Positions 25,061 through 34,079 of a stretch of 64,000 nt of DNA are shown one piece after another. Location of the stretch: positions 62,001 through 126,000 of the forward strand of contig DUBZ01000135.1 of NCBI GenBank assembly GCA_012960035.1. Reading direction: 5' to 3'. The notes beneath the pieces are model-generated. The model saw nothing but the letters and a program-made list of their open reading frames with translations, was not told where the DNA came from and searched no databases. Position 1 is the stretch's first letter, and the number at the start of each line of letters is the position of its first letter. The position numbers and the translations under genes were made by a program. Source of the stretch: Myxococcales bacterium (lineage in GTDB: Bacteria > Myxococcota_A > UBA9160 > UBA4427).

Positions 25061-27067
25061 ATGGCGGCCATAGGCGAATCTACCCTCACCCGGCTTCAGA
25101 TCTTCGCATTGCTCGCCCTCGCCGTGGTATGCGGCGCAGCGACTCTGCACGAAGCCTTCGTCGCGCCCGAAGCATCGTTTCTAACGAGCGGCAATGGCGC
25201 CCAGTGGATCGGCTACCCCTTCGTGGCGACGAGCGACGCGGTCCCGGTCGTGCGAGACAACATCCCCGCGTACTCCTTTACGAAGACGTTCGAAGTCGCG
25301 GCCGTGCCCGATCGCGTCATGCTGTCTGCGCGAGGTCTCGCGTCCATTGACCTGAGCATCAACGGTGCAACGGTGCTGTGGGACCCACCACTCGAAAGCT
25401 GGCGCGAAATCGTTGAGGTCGATGTCGGTTCGAAACTGCACGTCGGCACCAACGAAGTCCGCGCTCGCGTCCGCAACGCAACGGGACCGGCATTGCTGCA
25501 GCTCGCGCTTCGCGGCGACGACGTGGACGTTGAAACCGATACGAGCTGGCAGGTCTCGTCCCCCGGCATCCCGGTCGCGACTGCGACCCGTGCCAACGAC
25601 ACCCAGCTCTTCTTCGACACCTTCATCATGCCGCAGCCCCGGGATGCGTTCGCCAAGCACGGGGTGTATCTCGCCGCCATGTTCTTGTTGTTCGCGGGTT
25701 TCTCCAAACTCGCACAAAGCCGCCTCGCCGGGGCCAACCTCAAGTCCTTGCCACTCTTCGTGCTTGGAAGTGTGACTTGCTATTGGCTCGCGGTTTTCGT
25801 CGTCAAGATTTCAAACCTCCCGGTCATGATGGGTTTCGACATCCCAGCGCATCTCGCTTATTTCGACCATCTGTTGGAATTTCGCACGCTGCCAGACCCG
25901 GTCGAAGGCTGGGCTTCCTACCACCCGCCGCTGTTCTACCTGCTCACGAGCGCCGTTGTGTTGGCCACCGACGTGGCACGAGACAGCGCAGCTGGGCAGG
26001 TCGTCTATCGCCTGGTCAGCTTTGCGAGCGGCTTGGCGATCGTTTGGTGCACGCACTTTTTCGCGCGCCGGTATTTTCGCAAAGACCCCATCAAGACGAG
26101 CCTCGCTACCGCGTTCGCTGGGCTCTTGCCCATGAACCTCTATGTCTCGGCCTATGTGTCAAACGAATCGTTGCTCGCTGCATGGTTGAGTGTCGCAATG
26201 TTATTCGCCTGCACCGCACTCATGAGCGCGCGAACCACGGTGCTGCACTTCTTCGCGATCGGCGCGGCACTCGGCCTAGGCATCACGACGAAATTCTCGG
26301 GGCTCGCTCTTGTGCCCGTCATCGCAGCGATCGTCGCGGCCAAGATCTGGATGCTCGAGGGCGATGATCGCCGCGCCGCTTCGCGCCGAAGCATCACGGC
26401 GTTCGCCGCGGTGATCACCACCACTGCATTGGTGGGCGGCTGGTTCTACCTTCGCAACTACGTCGAATACGGCGAGTGGGTCATTTGGAACATCAACCTA
26501 CCGGGCGCCACAACGTGGTGGGAATATCCCGGCTTCCACACCTCGTCCTACTACTTGAGTTTCGGCGAATCTTTCCGCCACCCTTTCTTCGCCGGATTTC
26601 ATTCTTTTTGGGATGGCATCTACTCGACACTCTGGGGTGATGGCTTGCTCGCGGGCATGGTCCAAGCGACAACACGACACCCGTACTGGAACTACGAATA
26701 CATGGTGATGGGCTACTGGACTGCGATCCCACTTTCGCTCTCGGTGGTTGTCGGTGTCGGAGCGCTACTCGTGCGTGCCTTCCGCGACGAAGACATGCAG
26801 GTTCGGATCACGGCTTCATTCGTGGTGCTGATCATTCTCGTTCTTCTGTTTTCGGTCTTCATCGTGACGTTTCGCGTTCCCTACTACGCCCAGGCCAAGG
26901 CGTTCTATATCCTGGGTGCGACCCTCCCCCTGTCGATCGCCGCCGCGACGGGACTCAGTTTGATTGATGATGCGCTCAAAGCAAGCCGGGCGGCTTACTT
27001 GCGGGTGCCGCTCCATGGCCTCGTTGGAATGGCGGCGGGCGTCATTGTGGTGAGTTTCCTCGGTTGA
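25061..27067 (+). CDS. GT-C membrane protein with N-terminal rhamnosidase-type beta-sandwich
   Basis: 668 residues. After one N-terminal helix comes a periplasmic region of about 145 residues with the signature of the alpha-L-rhamnosidase N-terminal/galactose-binding-like fold: AQWIGYPFVATS, SFTKTFEV, LSARGLASIDLSINGATVL, a WREIVEVDV strand, LHVGTNEVRARV and DTSWQVSSPG. The rest is a GT-C core with about ten helices: FDIPAHLAYFDHLLEFRTLP, GWASYHPPLFYLLTSA, YVSNESLLAAW and LGITTKFSGLALVP. By family it would transfer a sugar from a lipid donor, with the sandwich perhaps binding the growing glycan. ATG 25061 follows GGTCAGGCGGG; a longer frame from 24986 is possible. The fusion is unusual. Confidence 0.8.
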   Translation: MAAIGESTLTRLQIFALLALAVVCGAATLHEAFVAPEASFLTSGNGAQWIGYPFVATSDAVPVVRDNIPAYSFTKTFEVAAVPDRVMLSARGLASIDLSINGATVLWDPPLESWREIVEVDVGSKLHVGTNEVRARVRNATGPALLQLALRGDDVDVETDTSWQVSSPGIPVATATRANDTQLFFDTFIMPQPRDAFAKHGVYLAAMFLLFAGFSKLAQSRLAGANLKSLPLFVLGSVTCYWLAVFVVKISNLPVMMGFDIPAHLAYFDHLLEFRTLPDPVEGWASYHPPLFYLLTSAVVLATDVARDSAAGQVVYRLVSFASGLAIVWCTHFFARRYFRKDPIKTSLATAFAGLLPMNLYVSAYVSNESLLAAWLSVAMLFACTALMSARTTVLHFFAIGAALGLGITTKFSGLALVPVIAAIVAAKIWMLEGDDRRAASRRSITAFAAVITTTALVGGWFYLRNYVEYGEWVIWNINLPGATTWWEYPGFHTSSYYLSFGESFRHPFFAGFHSFWDGIYSTLWGDGLLAGMVQATTRHPYWNYEYMVMGYWTAIPLSLSVVVGVGALLVRAFRDEDMQVRITASFVVLIILVLLFSVFIVTFRVPYYAQAKAFYILGATLPLSIAAATGLSLIDDALKASRAAYLRVPLHGLVGMAAGVIVVSFLG

Positions 27068-27225
27068 CCCTCAGAAGTTCCGCACGCGCGACGCAACGCT
27101 GCCCATGGCCATTTTGTTTTTTCTTCAATTACCTTTAATTTCAGATAGTTAGGAAACCATTCCCCGCTAGACTTTGGATCTGCCGGAGGCGAGGGTCGAG
27201 CTTTGGTTGTGGGGAACACGGCGAG

Positions 27226-28518
27226 GTGCGGGGTTTGATGGGTTGGCGCTGGGCGCCGGCGAACGATCGCCTTGCGCCCAAGATCACCAGCGTAGAGTGG
27301 CGTCGCGCCCTCGCGGTCTTCGCGATCGCATTGGCGTTTAAGTTTGGCCTTGGTGGCGTGCTGTTCGACCCGAACGCGATGGCCGGGAATCCCTGGGCGT
27401 TCGGTTTCGAAGTTGGAAATATCGCGGGCAACCTTGCAGCAGGGCATGGGTTCTCGGTATCGCGCGAACCCGGGGTCTACATCCCAACCGCATGGATCTC
27501 TCCGCTCTACCCCATGCTCTTGGCTGGCATCTTTAAAGTCTTTGGCATGTATACCCTCGGTGCCGCACAGGCGACCCTCCTCGCCAACTGCATCTTTCAG
27601 GCCGGGAGTGCCGCACTCCTTTACTTGATGGGATTTCGGTTTGCGGGACGCAACGCGGGGCGCGCCGCAGTCGTCATTTTTCTGTTGAACCCGAACGGTT
27701 GGCAGTTCTTGGGTTGGGCATGGCCGTCACAGCTTTTTGCGTTCTTGATCTTGCTTCACTTCTTCGTGCTGCTGCTTCCAACCAAGAACGATGTCGTTGC
27801 TGCGTCCATGGCGGGCGGCACTTTCGCAATGGCATTGATGGCGGATGGTGCCGCGATCGCGATCGCACCCGTGACGGTCGCGCACATTTTCTGGACGCGT
27901 AGTGGGTCACAGCGAAGTACTGCGTTCGCGGCCGCGTTGATCGCATTTGCCATCGTGGTCGCACCCTGGACACTTCGAAACGCCGAACACTTCGGGTCCT
28001 ACAACCCCCTTCGCGGCAATATCGGCGTCAATTTATGGGTGGGGAACTATCCCGGTTCCAACGCGGAAGCATTTCATGGCCTCGCCCCAAGCCCGTGGCA
28101 CGACACCGAGCAAGGCGAACGCTTCGCGACGCTCGGCGAACAGCAATACGATCGCGACGCGCGCGGCCGGGCACTCGGTGCCATCGCCAATGACCCTGCG
28201 CGCTTCGTTGGAAACACGGCAATGCGCTTCGCCGGCTTTTGGATCGGCGAGTTCTGGACGCGTTACCAACATATTCACTGGTTGTATTCGGTGGGTCTGA
28301 TCGCGCTTTCGGCACTTGCACTGCGCGGTGCGATTCGCGCACGAAGTTTTGGAACGGGCGCGCTGCTCGCGGCACTGCTTCTATTTGGGGGCCCTTACTA
28401 CCTCACCGTTCACGGCCATGGGCGTTACCGTGTCCCAGTGGAGCCCTTGATGTGTTTGCTCGCAGTTCTAAAGCCGGGAGACGAGCAGTCGGTGATTGAT
28501 GACGAGCCGCAATCATGA
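27226..28518 (+). CDS. GT-C-type membrane glycosyltransferase
   Basis: 430 residues, about nine helices. Features: FEVGNIAGNLAAGHGFSV and IPTAWISPLYPMLLAGIFKV in the first loop, a recognisable pattern of GT39-like proteins, LLNPNGWQFLGWAWPSQLF, and the loop YNPLRGNIGVNLWVGNYPGS found in related polyprenyl-sugar transferases. Start GTG 27226 or ATG 27238; the data do not separate them. The stop overlaps the next gene by ATGA. First gene of a tight five-gene block (27226-33132). Confidence 0.78.
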   Translation: MRGLMGWRWAPANDRLAPKITSVEWRRALAVFAIALAFKFGLGGVLFDPNAMAGNPWAFGFEVGNIAGNLAAGHGFSVSREPGVYIPTAWISPLYPMLLAGIFKVFGMYTLGAAQATLLANCIFQAGSAALLYLMGFRFAGRNAGRAAVVIFLLNPNGWQFLGWAWPSQLFAFLILLHFFVLLLPTKNDVVAASMAGGTFAMALMADGAAIAIAPVTVAHIFWTRSGSQRSTAFAAALIAFAIVVAPWTLRNAEHFGSYNPLRGNIGVNLWVGNYPGSNAEAFHGLAPSPWHDTEQGERFATLGEQQYDRDARGRALGAIANDPARFVGNTAMRFAGFWIGEFWTRYQHIHWLYSVGLIALSALALRGAIRARSFGTGALLAALLLFGGPYYLTVHGHGRYRVPVEPLMCLLAVLKPGDEQSVIDDEPQS

Positions 28519-29915
28519 GACACGTTGCGCTGCATTGGGTCTTGCCGTGTGCTGCGCTCTCACTTTGCCTCATCGCTTGCGACACCAAACTCTCTGTCAG
28601 CGAACCGGCAATAACCCGTGCAAAGAACTCTGTCGTGCTCATCAGCCTCGACACGACTCGGCGCGACCATCTCTCGGTCTACGGATACGATCGCAAAACG
28701 TCCCCCAACCTCGACGCAATGTCGGCTGACGGCATCGTGATGCAGAATTTCCTCACCACCTCGTCGTGGACACTTCCCACTCATGCATCGCTCTTCACTG
28801 GCCTCTTTCCTTCGAGCCACGGTGCGCACTACAGCAACGTGGGAAACACGGCCCTCGGCGATGCCGACGGCGCCCCTCAAGGCTTCGACGCTTTTCGCGC
28901 GAACCGTCTTCCCGACGCCGCCAACACGCTCGCCGAAACACTGAAGGCAAACGGATTTCAAACCCATGCCGTTGGGGCGGGGCCTTGGTTCAAGCCTGTC
29001 TTCGGCCTCGATCAAGGGTTCGACCACTACGACGCTGAGTTCGATTCCCTCGCCGGCCGCGACGGTGCCGAAGTGAGCGAGCTCGCCATCAACGCGATCG
29101 AGCGCGCCGCAGACAACCCGTTCTTCCTTTTCCTCAACTACTTCGATCCCCATGACCCCTATGATGGACACGGAACAAGTTGGGAGCAGTTTCTCAAGCC
29201 CGGGCCCGACTTCGCACGGTCGAAGGTGTTGGCGGAGTACGACTCCGAGATCCTCTATATGGACGAGCAACTCGGGCGCGTGTTCGACACCCTGCGAAAG
29301 CAAGGCTTGTACGATCATAGCTGGATCGTCGTCACGAATGACCACGGCGAACACTTTGGAGAGCACGAGTTAGAAGGCCACGGCTTCTCTTTATATGAGT
29401 CGGTCGTTCGCGGTGTGCTGATCATCAAACCGCCTGTAGACGTAAGCCTTGAGCTCGATCCCAACACGAGAGCGCAATCGGTCGACATCATGCCAACGCT
29501 TCTTCAAGGACTCGGCATCAACTTGCCAAGCACGATGGAAGGCGAGCCCCTCAACCGCATCACTCACCCCGCGATGGTCGAGCTTTACCGCAGCGCGGGG
29601 AACGTGCGCTGGAAGGGCGAACGCTTTCGGCGCGAACTGCGTGCGCTTTATGACGGGGACTACAAACTGCTCTTGTCGTCAAAGGACGAAGATCCCGACG
29701 CGGGCCTGTTCGACCTGCGAAACGACCCCGCCGAAACCAACGACCTCCACGCCGAACTGCCCGATGTCGTCAACGCCATGGTCACGCGATTCGAAACGTG
29801 GTCCACTTCGCGAACGCCCCTCAATGAGGAACGCGCACCAGACCTCGACCCCGAAACCCGGCGGCAAATGGAAGCCTTAGGCTATCTCGACGCAACCCGT
29901 GAGCCCAAGCCCTAG
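28515..29915 (+). CDS. Sulfatase-fold lipoprotein, Thr type
   Basis: 466 residues. Lipoprotein signal ALSLCLIAC (Cys 22), then a PF00884 domain: VVLISLDTTRRDHLSVYGYD, SSWTLPTHASLFTGLFPSSHG near residue 83, NYFDPHDPYDGHG, VTNDHGEHFGEHELEGHG and a C-terminal SSKDEDPDAGLFDLRNDPAETND. Aligned by the TG of the active-site motif, Thr in SSWT takes the formylglycine position, so a Thr nucleophile is expected. Periplasmic ester hydrolase or transferase of unknown substrate, most likely acting on the glycan made by the surrounding GT-C enzymes. Overlaps its upstream neighbour by 4 bases and abuts the next gene without a gap. Confidence 0.82.
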   Translation: MRHVALHWVLPCAALSLCLIACDTKLSVSEPAITRAKNSVVLISLDTTRRDHLSVYGYDRKTSPNLDAMSADGIVMQNFLTTSSWTLPTHASLFTGLFPSSHGAHYSNVGNTALGDADGAPQGFDAFRANRLPDAANTLAETLKANGFQTHAVGAGPWFKPVFGLDQGFDHYDAEFDSLAGRDGAEVSELAINAIERAADNPFFLFLNYFDPHDPYDGHGTSWEQFLKPGPDFARSKVLAEYDSEILYMDEQLGRVFDTLRKQGLYDHSWIVVTNDHGEHFGEHELEGHGFSLYESVVRGVLIIKPPVDVSLELDPNTRAQSVDIMPTLLQGLGINLPSTMEGEPLNRITHPAMVELYRSAGNVRWKGERFRRELRALYDGDYKLLLSSKDEDPDAGLFDLRNDPAETNDLHAELPDVVNAMVTRFETWSTSRTPLNEERAPDLDPETRRQMEALGYLDATREPKP

Positions 29916-31226
29916 ATGACTGGGAACTCCACACCCATTCAGGGTCTCGCGATCACGGCGCTCGTCGTTGTGTCTTGCTTCGCACTCCTGCGGTTGTGGG
30001 CTGTTGGACAAGCCGTCCCCGGCATCGACTACTACCAGTTCTGGGTCGTAGGCGAAGCGATTGAACACGACGGCCTCGTGAATCCCTATGCCGACGAAGA
30101 GCGAGAACGCATCGGGGCCCTCTACCTAGATCGAGCCCTCGCTTCGCTACCGCCCCACGACGACAATCTTGTGAACCGCTTTGCAGCCGCCGCGCAGGCG
30201 CGGGCAGTGCTCGAAACTTATTCGACGCCCTTCCTCTATACGGGGGTCCACTGGCTTTCGAGTGGCGACTACGAAACGGACTTCAATCGCTGGCGCATCC
30301 TTTCGCTCGTCGCGTTCGTGCTCGGTGTTCTCGGTATCGCGCAAACGGTCGGCATGGCGTGGCTTCCGTCATTGGGTTTGCTCGCAGGGCTCCTCCTGTT
30401 TTTTGCCCCGCTGCAGTCTGAAACTCAAGTTCAGAACGTGAATAGCGTCCAATTGGGTCTCCTCGCGATTGCAATCGCCTTGCTGCAACGGGAAGACAGT
30501 GCCTCCGCTCAGGTCGCCGCGGGGGCGACGCTTGCGATTGGCGCCATGTTCAAGCCCAATGTTGGGCTCGTTGTGGTGTTCTTGTTTGCGGCGATCGCGA
30601 TGTCTGGAAAAACGCATCGCACCCTTTTGGTGGCGGGTGGAATCGCCGCAGGCATGTCCTTCGCGTTCGCGACGTCGAGTGTTTTTTTGGGAAGCATGAA
30701 TAGTTGGCTGGATTGGATTTCCGCCGCAACGTCGATCCCGCCCAACATCATCACAACCGAGATGGGCAACTACGCGCCGCTGGCATTTGCGTTTGGAGAA
30801 AGCTCGAATGGCCTGAGCTCGATCTTCATCGTCCTTCTTTCAATACCTGTACTCGCTGCCTTATGGACAAAGCGTGATGCTGAAGCGTCGGCGCTTGAGA
30901 TGACGACCCTGGCTGGATTGGGGTGTTTGATCTTTGTCTTAACCGCGAACCTCGTGTGGGAGCATTATTTTATTTTGGCAGCACCTTTGCTGGTCGCGGC
31001 TTGGGTTCCCGGCCTCTCCAGTGCGTCAAGCGGCGCGGGTGCGCGCCTGCTCCACCGGACGCTTCCGGGTCTTGCTCTCGTGGGTCTCCTGGCGACACCG
31101 ACCTTCGAGATTTCAGGGCTCTCCCACGACATCTATTTTCCGTTGGTCCAGGGCGGCGGTACGGTCATCCTCTACGGGTTGGCGATCCGCCGGTTGTTTG
31201 CCCCACGAGAGGTCTCCGCAGCGTGA
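29916..31226 (+). CDS. GT87/DUF2029-like membrane mannosyltransferase
   Basis: 436 residues, about ten helices. First-loop features PGIDYYQFWVVGEAI and GLVNPYADEERERIG, then YSTPFLYTGVHWLSSGDYE and QNVNSVQLGLLAIAIALLQR match the GT87 pattern (acidic Asp after helix 1, NPY, and a QxNxxQ-type loop). Relatives use polyprenyl-phosphate-mannose outside the membrane. Substrate not known here. ATG immediately follows the stop of the sulfatase-fold gene; its stop overlaps the next start (GTGA). Confidence 0.78.
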   Translation: MTGNSTPIQGLAITALVVVSCFALLRLWAVGQAVPGIDYYQFWVVGEAIEHDGLVNPYADEERERIGALYLDRALASLPPHDDNLVNRFAAAAQARAVLETYSTPFLYTGVHWLSSGDYETDFNRWRILSLVAFVLGVLGIAQTVGMAWLPSLGLLAGLLLFFAPLQSETQVQNVNSVQLGLLAIAIALLQREDSASAQVAAGATLAIGAMFKPNVGLVVVFLFAAIAMSGKTHRTLLVAGGIAAGMSFAFATSSVFLGSMNSWLDWISAATSIPPNIITTEMGNYAPLAFAFGESSNGLSSIFIVLLSIPVLAALWTKRDAEASALEMTTLAGLGCLIFVLTANLVWEHYFILAAPLLVAAWVPGLSSASSGAGARLLHRTLPGLALVGLLATPTFEISGLSHDIYFPLVQGGGTVILYGLAIRRLFAPREVSAA

Positions 31227-31675
31227 GCGTTTTGGGTCGACCATTGTCATTGCTCGTCTTCGCGATGCTTCTCTTGCTTCTCGCGATCGCACATCCCATC
31301 ACGTTTTTGCAGGCACGCCATGCGGCCCTCGACGGACAGTCGTTCGTGAGTGCAGCCGCCCTCTATGTAGAGAGATACGAAAAGCCGCGGGCCATTCGCG
31401 ATGCCGCTCGAGATCATGAATCGATCGGCTACGTGTGCGAAGCGCCAATTGACGTTCGCGTCGGCGGTCCGTTACAGGCGCGCTACTACCTTTCGCAATT
31501 CGCCCTTGCCCCGCTGCTACTCGAACTCGAAAGTGAAGAAGCGGCCCACGAACTCGTGCTCGCGAACTTCCGGACCAAGCGAGAACTGACGACATACCTC
31601 GAAGCAACTTCGAGACGCGTGGTTGTAACCGTCAACGACAGCGTTGCTTTGACGACGAAGCGCGAGGTCCAATGA
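31223..31675 (+). CDS. Small single-helix protein of unknown function
   Basis: 150 residues, not recognised. One N-terminal helix (LSLLVFAMLLLLLAIAHPI) and a soluble, probably periplasmic domain with one Cys (YVCEAPIDVRVGGPLQARYY), then a Glu-rich helix and a beta-rich end (RRVVVTVNDSVALTT). The start GTG overlaps the upstream stop and the end overlaps the next ATG, so it is embedded in the operon; a longer frame from 30923 lies inside the GT87-like gene. Its place between two GT-C genes suggests an accessory subunit of one of them. This is inference from position. Confidence 0.75.
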   Translation: MSVLGRPLSLLVFAMLLLLLAIAHPITFLQARHAALDGQSFVSAAALYVERYEKPRAIRDAARDHESIGYVCEAPIDVRVGGPLQARYYLSQFALAPLLLELESEEAAHELVLANFRTKRELTTYLEATSRRVVVTVNDSVALTTKREVQ

Positions 31676-33132
31676 CCTTCGCCCTCATCGCACTCTTGAT
31701 TTCTTGCGAAATCGGCTGGTTCGCACTCGCGATCCTTTGGCCGCGAACCCGCGAGCAAGCAAGCGACGTGATCCTGCGCGGCGCGCTTGCCGGCGGACTC
31801 GGCTTTGCGATCAGCTCCGTCCTCTACCTCGCTTGCCTCGTTGCAGGCGTGGCACAGCGACCTTGGGTGGTCGGGGTCGAGGTCGCGGCCCTCATTGCTC
31901 TCGCTACGCTGGCACGCCGAATCCCGCCTCCCGACGAAATCGCAGCAGTGGAATCTCCCGACAGTGACTCACGCTTCGACTGGCTACTCCGCGGCGGTGT
32001 CTTGGTCGCGCTGATCGTCAACGCGAACGCTTGGTGGGTTCGCTTCAAGGACGAACCCCTCGGCTTCTGGGATGCCTTTGCGATCTGGAACCTGAAAGCG
32101 CGCTTCTTCTTCGTCGACTCCGGCGAACACTGGCAGCGTGCGTTTTCGAACTCCGTGTCGTGGTCACATACAGACTACCCGCTCTTGCTCCCGCTCAACG
32201 TTGCGCGACTGTGGACGTACGCGGGGGAGCCCACGCAAGAAGTTTCAGTCGTGCTTTCGGTCATCTTTGCGCTCCTCGTTGCGGCCTTGCTCTATGGCGT
32301 CGTCAGTTGCCTTGCGGACGCAGCGCTCGGAACCCTAGCCGTCTACGCTGTACTCGCGACTCCGGCCTTGATGGCCCAGAGCACATGGCAAGTCGCCGAC
32401 ATCCCGCTGGCGTTCTTTTTGGCCGCAGCAGCGGGCCTCGTACTCGTTGCCGACAAGATTCCGGCGGGAGCGCGACCCGCGTTAGTGGTCAGCGGTCTAT
32501 TTGCTGGGGCGGCGGCATGGACGAAGAACGAAGGGCTGTTGTTTGCTCTCGCAATACCGATCGCGATGATGTTCGTCGGTTCCCGGAGCGATTTTTCAGC
32601 CCGTATACAACGAACGGGCCAATTCGCGAAAGGGCTCGCCGTCCCAGTCGCGATCCTGTTCTTAATGAAGGTTACGCTTGCCGGGGAAAACGACCTTGCG
32701 GGTGATTTCGCATTCGACTCACTCACCCGCGTGTTCGAAATCGGTCGACATGCAGAGATCTTGGCTTCGTTCGCGAGAGCCCTCGCCACGCTCTGCGGCC
32801 TTCCGCTCCTTGTCGGCTTGGCGACGCTCGCGGTCTGGCTTCGATTGCGACGAGGCGACGAGGCGAATCGCAACATTGCAGCAATCACCGCGGCGCTCTT
32901 GCTCCAACTCGGCGGCTACTACTTCATCTATCTTATTACCGAGCGCGATCTCGCATGGCACCTCGGCACGTCGAACCTGCGACTGTTCGTTCAGCTATGG
33001 CCGACCGCATTGCTCTTGCTCTTCGTCGGTCTGCGGTCTTTTGGCGAGGCGCGCTACGAGCTCGGCATCATTGGGTTGCGCATACCTGCGAACCAACCGC
33101 CATCGGCAACGAATTCGGATCCGGTGGAATAG
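31672..33132 (+). CDS. GT-C-type membrane glycosyltransferase
   Basis: 486 residues, about eleven helices. First periplasmic loop FKDEPLGFWDAFAIWNLKAR, then SWSHTDYPLLLPLNVARLW, the pattern of a subgroup of GT39-like proteins (Asp near WDAFAIWN followed by DYPLLLPL). Later AAAWTKNEGLLFALAIP is also typical. Transfers an unknown sugar. Start overlaps the preceding gene by ATGA. The last 79 bases overlap the convergent dehydrogenase gene. Confidence 0.78.
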   Translation: MTFALIALLISCEIGWFALAILWPRTREQASDVILRGALAGGLGFAISSVLYLACLVAGVAQRPWVVGVEVAALIALATLARRIPPPDEIAAVESPDSDSRFDWLLRGGVLVALIVNANAWWVRFKDEPLGFWDAFAIWNLKARFFFVDSGEHWQRAFSNSVSWSHTDYPLLLPLNVARLWTYAGEPTQEVSVVLSVIFALLVAALLYGVVSCLADAALGTLAVYAVLATPALMAQSTWQVADIPLAFFLAAAAGLVLVADKIPAGARPALVVSGLFAGAAAWTKNEGLLFALAIPIAMMFVGSRSDFSARIQRTGQFAKGLAVPVAILFLMKVTLAGENDLAGDFAFDSLTRVFEIGRHAEILASFARALATLCGLPLLVGLATLAVWLRLRRGDEANRNIAAITAALLLQLGGYYFIYLITERDLAWHLGTSNLRLFVQLWPTALLLLFVGLRSFGEARYELGIIGLRIPANQPPSATNSDPVE

Positions 33133-33824
33133 CTGGCTTCATCGGTCGCCAGGAACAAAATCACTGCGGCAACTTCCTCCGGTTGACCCACACGTGGAAT
33201 CGGGAAGTTCGCATAGACGGCCTTGTTCATCTCTTCTTCGCTGAGTGAACCTTTGCCTCCCATTGCGGTCCACATGCCACCAGGGTGAACGCTGTTGACT
33301 CGGATGCCGTGCTGGCCCAATTCGATTGCCGCGTTTTTGGTGAGACCTCTTACTGCCCACTTGGTGGACGAGTAGGCCGCGAGCGCGGCAGAAGAGTGCA
33401 GGCCGTCGATCGAAGACACGTTGATGATCGAACCGACGCCCGCAGCCTTCATGGGTTCCACGACCGACCGGACCCCAATAAAAGTGCCGAACTGATTGAC
33501 GCTGAATACGCGCATGTAGTCTTCGTCGGTGGTGTCGGTAAGCGCCTTCATGAGGACGATCGCCGCATTGTTGACGAGCACGGTGAGGGGGCCCCGTGTT
33601 TGAGCAAGTGCGATCGCGTTGTCCCAGTCCGCTTGTTGGCTGACGTCCATGTGAACGAACGAAGCGGCATCACCGAGTTCGGCAGCAAGGGCTTCCCCTT
33701 CTTCGTCGAGAATGTCACCAAATACAACTTGTGCGTCTTCGGCGACAAACGAGCGTACGATCGCTTCGCCAAGCCCGCGGGCTCCGCCGGTAACCAGTGC
33801 AACTTTTCCCGTCAATCTTCCCAT
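33054..33824 (-). CDS. Short-chain dehydrogenase/reductase (hydroxysteroid dehydrogenase-like)
   Basis: 256-residue classical SDR. NAD(P) motif VTGGARGLGEAIV, VLVNNAAIV, catalytic Ser in INVSSIDG, Tyr and Lys in AAYSSTKWAVRG, then NSVHPGGMWT and the C-terminal ASYSTGSEFVADGGW. An Asp at the end of strand 2 (VVFGDILDEEG) favours NAD over NADP. Closest in style to 3-alpha/20-beta-hydroxysteroid dehydrogenases, but the substrate cannot be told. Standalone gene; its 3' end overlaps the GT-C gene on the other strand. Confidence 0.92.
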   Translation of the reverse strand: MGRLTGKVALVTGGARGLGEAIVRSFVAEDAQVVFGDILDEEGEALAAELGDAASFVHMDVSQQADWDNAIALAQTRGPLTVLVNNAAIVLMKALTDTTDEDYMRVFSVNQFGTFIGVRSVVEPMKAAGVGSIINVSSIDGLHSSAALAAYSSTKWAVRGLTKNAAIELGQHGIRVNSVHPGGMWTAMGGKGSLSEEEMNKAVYANFPIPRVGQPEEVAAVILFLATDEASYSTGSEFVADGGWFAGMRNPMMPSS

Positions 33825-34079
33825 GCTTCAGTCCTTTCGTCGCATTGCTGTCGCTGTGACCAGGGTGTCGTCTCGTGCTTAGGCTGCGTTGCGTCGCGAA
33901 CGATGACGCTGCCAGTCGTAGTACGCACACGCTTTGAGCTCGCCAACGGTAGGACAGTGGCTCGAGTTTTGGAGCGTCGACCGACGAGAATTTGGGGAGG
34001 GTATTGCGGGGTCATGACGGGGGTAGTGCCGTGGGCAGGAGAAGCGGGGACCAACCGAACGAGTCGGTACCTACGCAAC

